This document shows, in pieces, positions 21,549 to 32,668 of a DNA stretch of 64,000 nt (its first letter is position 1; each line of letters starts with the position of its first letter). Origin of the DNA: Mauremys mutica. Its lineage: Eukaryota; Chordata; Testudines; Geoemydidae. The notes under the pieces are model-generated. The model ran no database searches, was not told the origin of the DNA, and saw only the letters and a list, made by a program, of their open reading frames with translations. The stretch spans positions 6,427,733 to 6,491,732 of the forward strand of contig NC_059094.1 of the NCBI RefSeq assembly GCF_020497125.1, read 5' to 3'. The translations under genes were made by a program, and so were the position numbers.

Positions 21549-21697
21549 TGTTGGAATCTCCTTCCTTAGAGGTTTTTACGGTCCGGCTTGACAAAGTCCT
21601 GGCTGGGATGATTTAGTTGGGAATTGGTCCTGCTTTGAGCAGGGGGTTGGACTAGATGACCTCCTGAGGTCTAACCCTGATAATCTATGATTCTTTA

Positions 21698-22700
21698 TGT
21701 AGCATCCTTTTTATAAGAGAAGAAACCAGCCTCAGCTGTGGTGATTCTAAGGAGGAGTCTTTGCTGAGGTTCCCCGACAGACTGGCACAGCCTGTGCTCC
21801 CTGGATGGAGGGGACACTGGGCCCTAAAGTGAGAGTGGTTCCGCTGTGCTCACCGAAGACGCTCCTGTTCCACAGCACGATTTGGTGGCCCATTGTCTAC
21901 ACTGATAAGAACATAGGTAACATCTCAAGCCACACTGTGGGCCAGGGGACAGAGGTGTGGAGATGGAACAGCCTCTGGGTTCCATTTCTTAGGGAATCTG
22001 GCTGAACTCAGCCGCCCGTAGCAGTGCTGGCACACTGGGCAGTACGTCTCACTCAGGATCTCATGGGCGTTCTCCGAGAGTGGAGCTCTGTCTCGGAACT
22101 GGAGGTGTGCAGATACTGCTCCTGGGAGCCGCGGGGGACTGGGGGCACAGAATGCCAAGCAGGCCTGTTTGCAGTCAGTCAGACACCTGAGACTTCAGGA
22201 GGAAAATAAGTGCAACCTACTGGGGCTGTTGTCAGAGGCAATGTGCTATTAGAGCCAGCCACTGGCCTCAGTGACTCAAGGGGGTGGATGTGAAGTGGGG
22301 CCTGGGAATTAAAGACTGGCCAGCACCTCAGTCCCAGGGAATGTGTGAGTCACATTAAAGGTGCAGCAGGTAAATGCTGATACAGTCAGACCAGCACAGC
22401 TTCTGGAAAACCTCCTCACTCCTAGCTGGGGTTCTCTGCCTGTAGGGAAGGGATGGAGGCCTTCTATCTCCCGCTGGTGTCTTTGGTGGAAGCCTAGGAC
22501 TGAGTTTTTCCCAGCTGTCTTTTGTGCAAAACATGACAGAGTGGGAGACAGGTAACAGACAGATTAGCAGAGGGGACGGACAACTGGACAGGTAGGAGAA
22601 TCTTTTTATTAACTTATCATTATTATTATTTTGTTAATTATTTTCTCTGTAGACTGGACCTTGACTGTACCTTGACCAAGAAATGTGGACCTTGACAAAA
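21698..22700. other. Unassigned noncoding stretch
   Basis: No gene or known repeat is recognised. An ATT-rich patch lies at about 22615-22645. Confidence 0.45.
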
Positions 22701-22704
22701 CATA

Positions 22705-22795
22705 ATTGATTACCCTTGTCTGACCTCCTGTAAAACACAGGCCAGAGAACTTCCCCGAATTTCCGCCAGATCAGCCCTGAAAGGGCCGAGAAAAG
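22705..22795 (-). repeat. Antisense CR1 3'-end fragment
   Basis: 'cttgtctgacctcctgtaaa' near 22715 and 'cacaggccagagaacttccc' near 22736 match the antisense 3' region of an older CR1 subfamily. The terminal repeat is not preserved. Confidence 0.6.
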
Positions 22796-23194
22796 TTGAG
22801 CTGTGAACAACAACTGGAAGAATCTTTTCTCTTAAAAAAAGGCTCTTTTCAGAAATTGTCTCTGAAGCTGCAGCCACTTGTGTACGTTACAGGAGCACGC
22901 GAGGGAACGAGGTTGGCTGGGCTGAGGCAGTTCGGCTGCCTCAGGGAGCTGGTGAAGATACAGTCTGTTCCCACTCAGATCAGCTGTTATTTATAGATAC
23001 AGATGTTTTTCTACCAAGGTCCCAGTTTGTTTGGGTTTTTTTAAGCTACACAGAAGGTAGAATCAGCAGCCCAGGAAAGAGGCAGAGAGAGAAATCAGGA
23101 GCTGCTTACAGCGGGGTTTGAAAGCAAATAGTGTTTGAGTGTCGATTTAATCGGCTCTCCTCTTTTTTGCTGCACGCAGTACAGGGAGCTGCAG
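22796..23194. other. Unassigned noncoding stretch
   Basis: Nothing is recognised apart from an A-rich patch near 22834. Confidence 0.4.
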
Positions 23195-23400
23195 ATTATT
23201 AGCAGTATTGTGGTAGCACCTACAGGCTGCAAACTGAGATCAGGGTCCCATTGTGCTAGGGGCTGCACAGACACACACAAGGAGACAGTCCCTGCACCAG
23301 AGAGCTCACACTCTGAACAGACAATGGTTGCCATTGTGGGAACTGAGGTCTGGAGATATTGAATGATTTGCCCAAGGCCTGGAATGCACAGCTCTGCTAA
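23195..23400 (-). repeat. MIR-type CORE-SINE, antisense
   Basis: The plus strand reads 'attattagcagtattgtggt' (AT-rich tail), 'gtcccattgtgctaggggct' near 23246, 'acagtccctgcaccagagag' near 23285 and a degraded core near 23330-23390. The tRNA-like head is gone. Confidence 0.8.
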
Positions 23401-23878
23401 AACTCAGTAAAATGTTTTACCCACATACCCAACCTTCCTCACCTTGCGATCAATGGAATCACACTGTTTCTAAACATTCACAGGTCCAACATACAGGAAA
23501 AAATGTGTCCTGAATCTGCCGTGCAGCTCAATGCCAAGCCATGAGACAGAACAGCCAGGCCGTTGTTCAGCCTCAAATCACTTGCTTACTGCATAACGAA
23601 TGTCTGACATCATAACAAAAACAACTGAAAAGTAGGTTAGTCTGCTACACAATCAGCATGGCTGTGTTTGCACTGTGCCTATTACTGCGGCACGGTTTGG
23701 GGTGGAGAGGCGTGGTAGGTTAGCACGTAATGTGCTGTTTGATGTGTTTTTGCCAAGAGAATGCCTGAGCGGGAACGTGTTCATTTGGGATGTTTTGACT
23801 TTCTTTACAATAATATGTCTTTACAATAATATTACCTGTTAATTAACGGTGTTTCTTCCATTGATTTAAAACAATAAC
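23401..23878. other. Unassigned noncoding stretch
   Basis: Nothing is recognised. 'ctttacaataatatgtcttt' near 23801 is part of a short direct repeat, 'tctttacaataatat' occurring twice. Confidence 0.4.
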
Positions 23879-24035
23879 ATTGAGCACATCTATAGCGCCG
23901 GTGAGCTCAGGATCCCAAAGCACTTTGCTAACATTGCTCGGTTAATTACGCTTCATGACACCTATAGGAAGTTGGTCAGTGCGATTAGCCCGATGTGGGC
24001 AGATTGAGGCATCGAGTGATTGGCTCCTCCTCCTC
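23879..24035 (-). repeat. MIR-like SINE fragment, antisense
   Basis: 'cccaaagcactttgctaaca' near 23914, then 'acacctataggaagttggtc' and 'gatgtgggcagattgaggca' keep the order of the tail and middle of an antisense MIR variant. Heavily diverged. Confidence 0.5.
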
Positions 24036-24753
24036 CTAGAGCAGGCACATGGGTTCTTCTTAATAATGAAAATCCTGGAGGTCCTTAGAAGCAGCTAGAC
24101 ACCAGAAGTGGAGCCTGGGCAGGGACCTTGCTTTCTTTCATTTGCCTGCACACCCACAGCGCTACACGGATTCACATCGGTGGATGAGCTGGATCTGTTT
24201 TAAACACAGCAAACCAGCTCTCGGATCCCATTCCCTCCTACGCTAGATATGTCAGTGAGACACACTAGGATCAGGCGCTGCTAATCAACTCCAGCTGCAG
24301 CAGAGCCCGGGTGTGCATTAAAACGTGGTTAATAAATAACACCGATTTTCTGTTCCTGGAGACTTTTGTTTAAATCCTCTCCTCAGCAGCCCACTGCCCC
24401 AGATGGCGATTTCACTGAGCAGCCCAAGCACCTCTGCCTGCTCTCCATCAGCTCCCTTTAACGCACTCCCCCTGAGCCCTGGCTCCCCGAGCCCTGGCTC
24501 CCCAGGAAGCTACTCTTCCGACAGCCCTAGTAACAGCGTTTGTGCTACAGCAATGTGCCGAGGGCCCGGCTAGGATGTGGCCCCAGGGTGCTGGGCACTG
24601 TATCAAGATACACTGGAACGGTCCCTGCTGCTAAGGGCTTACAGGGGCGATACACCCAGTTGGGTCCCGGGTCTTAACCACAGCTGCAGAAGACGCTGGA
24701 GAGAAGGAAAAGGGCCTGAGGCTGGGCAATGGCTCCACATTTCAAAGCGAGCC
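24036..24753. other. Unassigned noncoding stretch
   Basis: No gene is recognised. A 15-bp tandem pair 'gagccctggctcccc' lies near 24475-24504. Confidence 0.45.
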
Positions 24754-25425
24754 TGTAACAGGGCGGTACTCACCCCTGCGGCGCCTCCTGCTGGTGACTC
24801 ATGGAATTAGCTCCGTCCAGCGCCGGAGCGCCCTCTGCAGGCCAGTGATCCACCTATTCGTCTGGCCCCCGTGTCCCTCCCTGGACCCGGTGCCACTTTC
24901 TCTGGGGTGCTGCCCCCTGACAATAACCCCCATCTCTCTGGGCCTCCCCTCCTTAGGTAACCCTCACCCTCTATCCCTACCTTGCCTCAGTGTATGGCTA
25001 CTGCCAGTCATTGTCTAGCCCCCCACTCTGGGCAGACTGCAGTATCAGCCTACTCATCCCTGGCAAGGAGGGTTTGGACCTGCTGCTTTGTCCTACCCCT
25101 GGGCCGCCCTCTGCAACCCACAGTACCTATCGGCCCACTCCTAGGCCACAGCCTGGGGCTTTCTAGGCTGGAGCTCCCTGGCTCCTCAGCCTTCCCCAGC
25201 CCTGCTGCACTCAGGTACCTGGTCTCTCTTTCCCAGCAGCTAGGCCCATCTCTCTCTGAAGGCAGAAGAGAGATTGTCTGGGCTCCTAGCTTCCCTGCCT
25301 TTTATAAGGCCCTGCTCCTCAGTTTGGGGCGTGGCCCCCAGCTGCAGCCACTTCCCCAATCAGCTCAGCTCTGTCAGGCCACTTTTAACCCCTTAAAACC
25401 CCGGAGCAGGGTCCACCCTGCTACA
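24754..25425 (+). mobile_element. Solo LTR, family A, copy 1, with 5-bp target duplication
   Basis: A 672-bp unit starts TGTAACAGGG and ends CACCCTGCTACA, flanked by a perfect 5-bp duplication 'gagcc' at 24749-24753 and 25426-25430. It aligns along its length with 35529-36208. A TATA-like 'tttataagg' lies at 25301-25309, about 550 bp in, as a promoter in U3/R would. No primer-binding site, gag, pol or env follows, so the internal part was lost by LTR-LTR recombination. Either a Gypsy-type element or an endogenous retrovirus could be the source. The 295-codon frame across its end is accidental. Confidence 0.88.
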
Positions 25426-27460
25426 GAGCCCCATTTGGAAGTGTTCAGACCCAGCGTTCTGATCTCGGCCTGTCTCTCAGTGTTTTGCTTGGACGTCGCC
25501 TTTCACCAGAGCTGCTCTCGGCACTTTATTGGGGTGGGGTGGGGGAAGTGCCGCTGTCCCCAGTTTATAGCGATTCCCCAGAAGCCTCCCTCTCCCCGCT
25601 GCTCCGGACGGCTTCAGGCACGGCCGCGGTCAGGCCGCTCCTGTCGGCTTGCACCCTCTTGGCACACACTGCCTCTTCCCTGCTCCTCATCATCTGGCAC
25701 TGCCCAGTCCCCGGCCGCTAGCTCCACTGGGCTGGTGCACTCAGCCACCCGCCTGCAGTTTCTGGGGCCTCGCTCCTGGGTCACCTTTCCCCAGACATGT
25801 TGGGCCTCCCTCCCAGCCCTTTATTATTATTTGCTATTGCAGATACCATCCCCCCTGGGCGGGGACTGAACCAGGGCTCTCCAGAGCTAGAAGCACAAGC
25901 GCTAAAATGGAGCTGAAGAGCCACGCCTGTGGCATAGGGGACTGGGCCAATGGATGGGGCCTGTAACACACGCTCACCAGGGCATTCCACAGCACCCAAA
26001 GAAAGACACAGGCCCTGCCTCCAGGGAGTTGCAATCGACCTGAAATGATTTTTCCTGCTGCTTTAACTGGCCTGCCCCTCATCACCCAAATGTCTCTGTG
26101 TTGAACAGCCAGCAGCTCTGCCTTATACCCCGGGCATGGCCAGGGGTAGTGCACAAGGCCCATTACAAATACACTCACTGGGGCTTCAGCTTTATGACTC
26201 CTGTGTCGAAGTGTGAGGCTGGGTTTTAGCTTAGATGTGAACGTAGCAAAACAGGTCGGGGAGAACCTGGGCCGAACGCACGTGAACCCCCTCTGGGCTA
26301 CGTTAGCTAGCGGAGCTGCCACTTTGTCTGAGAGGGGAAGCGTTTGCTTTGAAGTCTAGGCAGTGACTTTGCTCCATAATTAATTATACATGCTCCAAGG
26401 TCCATCTGGGAGATGTTTAATGGCTCCAGATGCTGATTACAGGGCTCTATGTGGCACTGAAAACATGATCAAGTCCAATTTGGATTTCCCCAGGTGCCTA
26501 ATTTAACTGAATTATGTAAAATTCTTCCCCTCCTCTTTCAAAAGAAAGCCCCGTCCTGCTGCTGCCCAATGTGTTAATCCCAGGAATAAAATAAAAATAG
26601 AGAGCCCACGTATGCAACAGCGTGCAACAGAAAACATTAAGATGTCTGTCTGCACAGATAGCCTACACATCACCGCAAGTCTGCCTTTAATACAATCCAC
26701 TGGCTGCATGTCCCGGGGTCTGCACACAAACTGCCAGTTCTTAGGAGGCCGTGGGTTCATCTCTCATGCAGCCTTTCCTCCAGGGCAAAACCACGGTGAG
26801 GAAACGAAAATTGAACAGCTGTTTGAATCACAGATTGGTAGCAGAAAGTTAACGCATCAGCCTGCAGTCATGTCACCTGTCTGTGCGCTCACTGGCTCTT
26901 ACAGACTAAGCAGTGTGAGGACTGGTTAGTGCTTGGCTGGTAGACCTGTAGGAAGAATCCAGCTTGCTGTCAGAAGTAGCTTTGGTTCTTGAGGAAAGCA
27001 GCTCATCTCAGTGGGTAACTGGTGCCCCAGCATGACGTGCCATTTTTCAGGTCTCCTGGGTGCGGTGTAGACACAGAGCTGGAGGACAGACGGGACTGCT
27101 CTGAGCGCTATGTCCCTTCTCCTCTGCAGGAAGGCAGTGGTGTGAGTACGGTGACAGAGTGACCAGCACGGCTCACACAGAGCCTTGTACTGGACTGGTT
27201 TCTTCACTCTGAACGAGGAGTCCCAAGGAATTCACGCCCTGCCGTATAGCTGGGAAATGCAGCACAGAGCGGAGCACAGTCACTTTTCACCAGGGGAGGA
27301 GTGTTAATCCTCGTGTTTCAGAAGGTGAACAGTCACCAGAGGGGGCAACCAATCAGCTTTCATGGACCTGATTCCAGTCTGAGGGTCACGTTTTCAAATG
27401 CCCCAAGCCCCCCTTTCAGCAGTGACGCTGGCAGTTAGCCCAGCTCCTCAGAGGTCTTTG
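25426..27460. other. Unassigned noncoding stretch
   Basis: No gene is recognised. The overlapping frames of 72-162 codons near 25649-26322 are on opposite strands and lack motifs. An AT-rich block at 26375-26520 with several TAAT/ATTA cores is a weak candidate for a conserved noncoding element. Confidence 0.45.
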
Positions 27461-28335
27461 GACTCCTAACTGCCATTGAACTCAGTGGGAATTAGGGGTG
27501 GGCTCTACAAAGGGATTCAGATGCCTAAGAGCTGGTTTTCGGCACCACTGCAATCCACAAAACTCCCGCTTGGTTGCCAGTGGGCACATAAACGCACTCG
27601 GTTCCTATGGTTTTGCAGTCCAAGTTCTCTCGGTGCCTCTGGCGTGCGCATGGCTGCCTCCCTCCAAGTGTCCGCCCAGAGCAATCCACGAAGCAGGGGA
27701 AGAGAGGAGTTCGGCCACTTACGTTGTGTACAGGGCCTGATCCTGTAGGTGTGCTCAGAGGCCACCTAACTCCGCACAAAGCACGTGGAAGCAGAGCACC
27801 TCCCTTGTAACATTTAGCCCAGTGGGTAGGGTACTCACCTGGGATGTGGGAGACCCCCCAGGTCAAGTCATTCTTGCTCTGTCTCTGGCCCAGGGAATAT
27901 TTAACTATTCAACCCTCCCCTGTCTTCCCCGGTTCATGATGCCCAAGCAGGGAGGCGACTCCCTACAGCCTGGACTTAGGCCCTGAACTCGGAAAGAGGG
28001 GTGGGGCTTAGCACGCACCCTTCTCATCGGCATCTCCTATTGGCTAGCTCAGGCAGCTCCCCGCCTAACGCGCTGGCTTTGTGGATCGCAGTCTAGGCAC
28101 CTGGCTCTCCCCATTCGTTGTATAGGGAACCTAGGTGCTGAACTCAGGCTCTGTTGTGGCTCTGATGACACTGAGCATCACAGCGCCTGAGTCCCTTCAT
28201 GGAGCCAGGCCTCGGTGCTTAAATACCTTTGAGAATCGGCCCTTCGGAGTCGAAAGCTCGTTGAAAGTCACTGGCACTTAGGCTTGTGAGCTCCCATGTC
28301 CCTTTTGAAAATGGGATCTAGGCTCCTAAGGGAGT
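27461..28335. other. Unassigned stretch containing 'cctaact..agttagg'-type palindromic pieces
   Basis: 'gactcctaactgccattgaa' near 27461 and 'cttaaatacctttgagaatc' near 28218 resemble the small palindromic repeat seen intact at 56101-56175. The region between is not recognised. No coding frame is supported. Confidence 0.35.
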
Positions 28336-28989
28336 TGGGCACTTCTTTTCTTTTACTCTGTCTGCCTTAGGCAGCGGCATCCGAAAACCTGGCCTGCTTT
28401 CCAGTAGGGACTGAAACATGCCAGCCCCCAGGACAAAAACTGGCTCCTTCTGGGTTTTGAACTCAGCTTCACTTGGCAATGTAACAGTCACAACGATCTG
28501 GCTTTTGTCATACAAACTGCCAAGCGACGTTGCCTATTTTCAAACAGAGCACCGAGCCGGAGACGGCCCTGCCTCGGATTCCCCATGGGCTTGCCAGCCC
28601 CAAGAGGGGCACGTTCCAGCCATAACGCATCAATGATTGAATTGCTGTAGCTTTCCTCCCCACTCCCACCCTCTATAAATGAATCTGTGATCGCCTCAGA
28701 GGAGACCGGACAAGAGTAGTTAAACCCTGAGAACTGCATTTCCGGCTGTTTGCACCGGCCTGTACCACTCGCGCTGCACGCCAGGCGATGAGTGGCAAGC
28801 AGGGCTGGTGGCACAGGGGATCCAGCCCTGCATTTATGAGCAGTGTACTGCCGCCTACTAGCAGGGCTCAGACCGGAGCGGGGAGGACAGAGCTTGGCAC
28901 CAGGTTAGTGTGATGGGGGCATGTGACCACAGTCACTGTCTCACCGCAGGCTCTGAACAAGGAAAGGCTCTGCTTTTCCAAGTCACTGA
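28336..28989. other. Unassigned noncoding stretch
   Basis: Nothing is recognised in either strand. Confidence 0.4.
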
Positions 28990-29250
28990 GGGGACATCGA
29001 CACAGCCAAGAAAAACCCGTGGCTGGTCTGGGCCACCACTCGCACTCACGGGGCTTGGGCTGCGGGGCTGTTTCATTGCTGCGTAGACTTCCAGCCTTGG
29101 GCTAGAGCATGAGCTCTGGGACCCTGCACCTCGCAGCGTCCCAGAGCCCAGGCCCCAGCTCAAGCCAATGAAACAGCCCCGCAGCCCGAGCCCTGCGAGC
29201 CCAAGTCGGCTAGCATGGGCCAGCCACAGGGCCTAGCTGCGGTGTAGACA
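28990..29250. mobile_element. Foldback MITE with 'gtctacactgc'-type ends
   Basis: The left end 'gggacatcgacacagccaag' and right end 'gctgcggtgtagaca' are diverged inverted repeats. Inside, 'gggctgcggggctgtttcat' near 29054 is matched by its inverse 'atgaaacagccccgcagccc' near 29168, so most of the 260 bp can fold back. It has no coding capacity. The family, non-autonomous and perhaps Harbinger-type, is assigned from memory of turtle and crocodilian MITEs. Confidence 0.7.
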
Positions 29251-29700
29251 GAGCCGGTGAGCCCGCAACACCGGCCGAAACCAGCCGGAGCGGCTCTGTA
29301 CATTAGGGCCAACGTTTCCAGTCCCGTTCATGAATTGTTCCGTTCGATGATTCGAGGGGTGTGACTGGACACTTAGGTCACATGCTATCGTTTCCTTTCC
29401 CTGATTGGATGACTCCACTTTTGAAACGCGATGACAACAAATGACAGAGGACTTTGAGGCCCTTCATCGTACAAGTGAGGGGTAAATGCTCACTCCTGCA
29501 ACATTAATGAAGCTGTCTGGATTGGTGCCGGCAGAGGTTGCTGATCTGGTACACTGCCCTCTCCAGCACTGGGAAGTAGATCATCACCAAGGGCAGGGGA
29601 GCTAAAGAGGCCTGATCCCTGGGAATGGATTTTAGAACTAGCCTACTCGGTCTAGCTGAAAGCACGTCTCACACCTTATGGCACACACAGGGTACAGAGT
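29251..29700. other. Unassigned noncoding stretch
   Basis: Nothing is recognised. Confidence 0.4.
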
Positions 29701-30385
29701 TCATAGAATCATAGAATCTCAGGGTTGGAAGGGACCTCAGGAGGTATCTAGTCCAACCCCCTGCTCAAAGCAGGACCAAACCCAACTAAATCATCCCAGC
29801 CAGGGCTTTGTCAAGCCTGACCTTAAAAACCTCTAAGGAAGGAGATTCCACCACCTCCCTAGGTAACCCATTCCAGTGCTTCACCGCCCTACTAGTGAAA
29901 AAGTTTTTCCTAATATCCAGCCTAAACCTCCCCCTCTGCAACTTGAGACCATTACTCCTTGTTCTGTCATCTTCTACCACTGAGAACAGTCTAGATCCAT
30001 CCTCTTTGGAACCCCCTTTCAGGTAGTTGAAAGCACCTATCAAATCCCCCCTCATTCTTCTCTTCTGCAGGCTAAACAATCCCAGTTCCCTCAGCCTCTC
30101 CTCATAAGTCATGTGCTCCAGCCCCCTAATCATTTTTGTTGCCCTCCGCTGGACTCTCTCCAATTTATCCACATCCTTCTTGTAGTGTGGGGCCCAAAAC
30201 TGGACACAGTACTCCAGATGAGGCCTCACCAGTGCTGAGTAGAGGGGAATGATCACATCCCTCGATCTGCTGGAAATGCCCCTACTTATACAACCCAAAA
30301 TGCCATTAGCCTTCTTGGCAACAAGGGCACACTGTTGACTCATATTCAGCTTTTCGTCCACCATAACCCCTAGGTCCTTACCCCT
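29701..30385 (-). mobile_element. CR1 LINE 3' portion, antisense, 5'-truncated
   Basis: The plus strand begins 'tcatagaatcatagaatctc', the reverse of the CR1 3' terminal repeat, and runs back into the ORF2 tail. It belongs to the same subfamily as the copies at 12.5 and 19.0 kb. The 5' end is truncated at about 30381-30385, where MITE sequence follows directly. Confidence 0.95.
29786..30382 (-). pseudogene. CR1 ORF2 C-terminus, 192 codons open
   Basis: The minus-strand frame 30364-29786 is uninterrupted, from [20 protein letters not shown] through [20 protein letters not shown] and [18 protein letters not shown] to the natural stop after LDKALAGMI. It lacks the catalytic RT part. Its open state and the clean terminal repeat indicate a relatively recent copy. 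Confidence 0.92.
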
Positions 30386-30386
30386 T

Positions 30387-30662
30387 GGGCCCTACAGTCG
30401 ATACACTGCAGCCGAGGGTGTGATTTCTAGCTCAGGGCGGCGTACCTGGCCGAGCTAGCATGCTAAAAATCCAATGTCTCTGTACGGGCACAAGGGGCCA
30501 GCAGCCAGTGTTCCCAGGGCTTTGGACTGAACTCAGGGTGGCCAGACCCTCCTGTCAGTCACGTCACCGTGGTTACACTGCTACTTTTAGTGCGCCAGCT
30601 CAAGCAAAGCTAGTGCACCTACGTCTACCTGAGCAATTCCCGAGCCAGTGTAGACATACGCA
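30387..30662. mobile_element. MITE with 'acactgca..agtgtagacat' ends
   Basis: 'cagtcgatacactgcagccg' near 30395 and 'gagccagtgtagacatacg' near 30642-30660 are the ends. Internal 'gccgagctagcatgctaaaa' and 'caagcaaagctagtgcacct' are partial inverse pieces. It belongs to the 'tgtagacat' MITE group but is a different family from the one at 28990. Confidence 0.55.
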
Positions 30663-31414
30663 GCTGGCTTTCCTAGGCTGCATAAAGACACTTCCCCTCA
30701 TGGGCATCGCTGACATCAGTCCATCCCTGCAGAGCGAGCGTTCCAAACGGCAGCGCTGTGCATGTGCGGCTGCCATTCTGCAGCATGTTTCCCTGACGTT
30801 GTCAACTAATTTTGTGCTGGAGGGTCACGCGCTGGGGGAATAACCAGCTCAAGTCTAGACCACAAGATATTCCCTACTGCCTAGTTTGCAGAACTCGCCG
30901 ATTCTGGGAAGTTCCTGAATGATTCCCAGCTGGCACGGGATTTCTTCAGCTTCATCCTGTTTATAGATGACAGCCTCTTGGCTGAGGAGCCAAGATTGTG
31001 TATTTTATTTACTTACAAGCAATTACAGAGCACACAGGACCCCAGCTGGGGACAAACTTACTTACGAGCTGTAGCCTGTCCTGAGCTTTATTCTGCTGTG
31101 GTTGATTTGAGACATCTCTTCCCAGGGCCGAACTGGTTTATTCCCACTTGTCTTTTTTACATGGCATGTTTTGCAATCAATTCATTTTTCTACGATTGCA
31201 CTGATTGAAATGCACTGACAGGAATTCCAGTGGCAGGCTAGCCTTTTCATTGACCTGAATTCACGGTCATGGTGTTCAGCAGACTGTATAGTCATACATT
31301 CCAGCCACAGAACCATACAGGTGACAAATTAACCACCAGAGGATTTCTCTGTTGTTCCCCAAATACAATAGACCGATACGGAGAATTGCAAGGAGAGCAA
31401 GGTCTGCTGGGCAG
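30663..31414. other. Unassigned noncoding stretch
   Basis: Nothing is recognised. The T-rich portion near 31136-31210 is simple in composition only. Confidence 0.4.
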
Positions 31415-31605
31415 AGCGTCAGGAGGCATGGGGTTGTAGGCCTGAGCCTGCCACTGTTCTGCTATGCAACAATAAGAAAGTCACTTCTGTCCCCTGTGTT
31501 TCAATTTCCCCAACTGTAACATGGAATGACACTAAAATATTGACTGGCCTTTGCCAAACACTTTGAAATCTTTCAGTGAAGAGCACAATAAGTAAAGATT
31601 CTTAC
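31415..31605 (+). repeat. MIR-type SINE, sense, diverged
   Basis: 'gtaggcctgagcctgccact' near 31437, 'aagaaagtcacttctgtccc' near 31475 and 'aatttccccaactgtaacat' near 31504 are followed by a tail-like 'aaacactttgaaatctttca'. Confidence 0.7.
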
Positions 31606-31839
31606 TATTCAATTCATTATTAAGTGGAAGGACTAAGAAGTTCAAATAAAGCCTGTTCCCCAGATCATACCAAGGTGTCATGCAAATCAGATGTCACATA
31701 GTGTGTGTGTTCTGCAACTTCAACACAAAAGTGAGAAAAGTCAAGGAACTCAGGCATAGGTGGCCTGGCCTAGTGAGCACAGCTGGGTTGGTGTCCCCAT
31801 CTCAAGGATGGCCACAAGATGCAGTCCATGAGCAGGAGG

Positions 31840-31992
31840 AATCATAGATTATTAGGGCTGGAAGGGATCTCAAGAGATCATCTAGTCCAACCTCATGCTC
31901 AAAGCAGGACCAATCCCCAAATCACCTCCTCAAGGATGGAACTCACAATGCTGGGTTTAGCAGAGTAATGCTCAAACCACTGAGCTATCCCA
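31840..31992 (-). repeat. tRNA-derived SINE with CR1 tail, antisense
   Basis: The low-coordinate end is a CR1-type tail (reverse of '..cctgctttgagcatgaggttgg..', 31866-31910). The high-coordinate end is the tRNA-like head. On the minus strand box A reads 'tagctcagtggtttgagc' (about 31970-31987), and the box B region 'gtgagttccatcctt' is at about 31933-31950. It has the same structure as 53142-53321, and the tail matches the CR1 3' UTR. This suggests mobilisation by CR1 machinery. Confidence 0.88.
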
Positions 31993-32412
31993 GTAGAGGG
32001 ATAGAAGTGGGTTCAATAAGTCAGGGTCAGAGACTGAAGAGCAGAAAACAAGATGTGGTCAGAAGTTGCAGCAGGGCAGAAATCTATATGGTTGCCCAGA
32101 CAACGTCCAGAGGCGCCCTCCTGGCTAAATAGTGCACTTGACCAATCAGAAGGCCGCAGGGCACTGTCACGCTGGACTTTTTGCACGGTACTTCCTGTGG
32201 TGCCCAGCCTCCACAGTGTTCCCTGGAGAGGGCTCTGCCTGCCCTGCCAGTGGCAATGGGGCAATGTCAGCTGTTCCAGGTTCCACGCCCTGATCTTCAC
32301 AGAAACAAACAAAGGAGGGGTGAAAAGAGAGCTGCTTAGCCAGTCCAGCCAAGGCAGAGCTACGTTTGACAACCAGGGCCAAAGACAGCCCTGGGCTTCA
32401 GAGGAAAGCAGT
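31993..32412. other. Unassigned noncoding stretch
   Basis: Frames of 122 and 140 codons on opposite strands overlap across this stretch. Neither has a recognised domain, so both are treated as chance. Confidence 0.4.
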
Positions 32413-32548
32413 TTGATGTAGGACATGGGAGTCAAGAGACCTGGTTTGTCAGCCCTGCTCTGGGCAAGTCATTTCCCCTCTGTTTCACCTCCCACCTTTG
32501 TCTTGTCTATTTAGATTGCAATGTGGCCCCAGTCTCGGATGGTGCCTA
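32413..32548 (+). repeat. MIR-type SINE, sense, partial
   Basis: 'catgggagtcaagagacctg' (head side), 'ctctgggcaagtcatttccc' (core) and 'gtcttgtctatttagattgc' (tail) are in order. The far tail is cut by the MITE-like repeat that follows. Confidence 0.75.
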
Positions 32549-32668
32549 GAGTTGCCAATTTTGCTTGGACATATTCCTGGAGGTTTCATCACTTGACACA
32601 ATCTTTAATTAAAGATTAATCTTTAATTCCTGGAGACTCCAGGGCAATGCTGGAGGGTTGGCATCCCT
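32549..32668. mobile_element. Small MITE with 'agttgccaa..ttggcatccct' ends
   Basis: The ends are imperfect inverted repeats (agttgccaa / ttggcatccct). The centre contains a perfect 18-bp palindrome, aatctttaattaaagatt, at 32600-32617, followed by a second 'aatctttaatt'. It is a familiar short sauropsid repeat in form, but its superfamily is not clear. Confidence 0.55.

Larger units (their letters stand above)
19002..21697 (+). mobile_element. CR1 LINE, about 2.7 kb, 5'-truncated within the endonuclease
   Basis: The longest CR1 in the window. The join to non-CR1 sequence is at the codons for DGYKLFRKDRQG, so the first part of the endonuclease and all of ORF1 are absent. It continues through the linker and RT, then a 3' UTR containing 'ggttggactagatgacctcc', and ends at 'aatctatgattctt'. 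There is no clear target duplication. Several stops are CGA-to-TGA type, as CpG decay gives. Confidence 0.95.

Noticed and set aside
24982..25869. 295-codon open frame
   Set aside because: It starts inside the solo LTR and crosses its end and target duplication into unrelated DNA, so it is accidental.
25850..25920. Another tRNA-derived SINE, antisense
   Set aside because: 'gactgaaccagggctctcca' is box-B-like in reverse, but no matching box A or tail could be placed.
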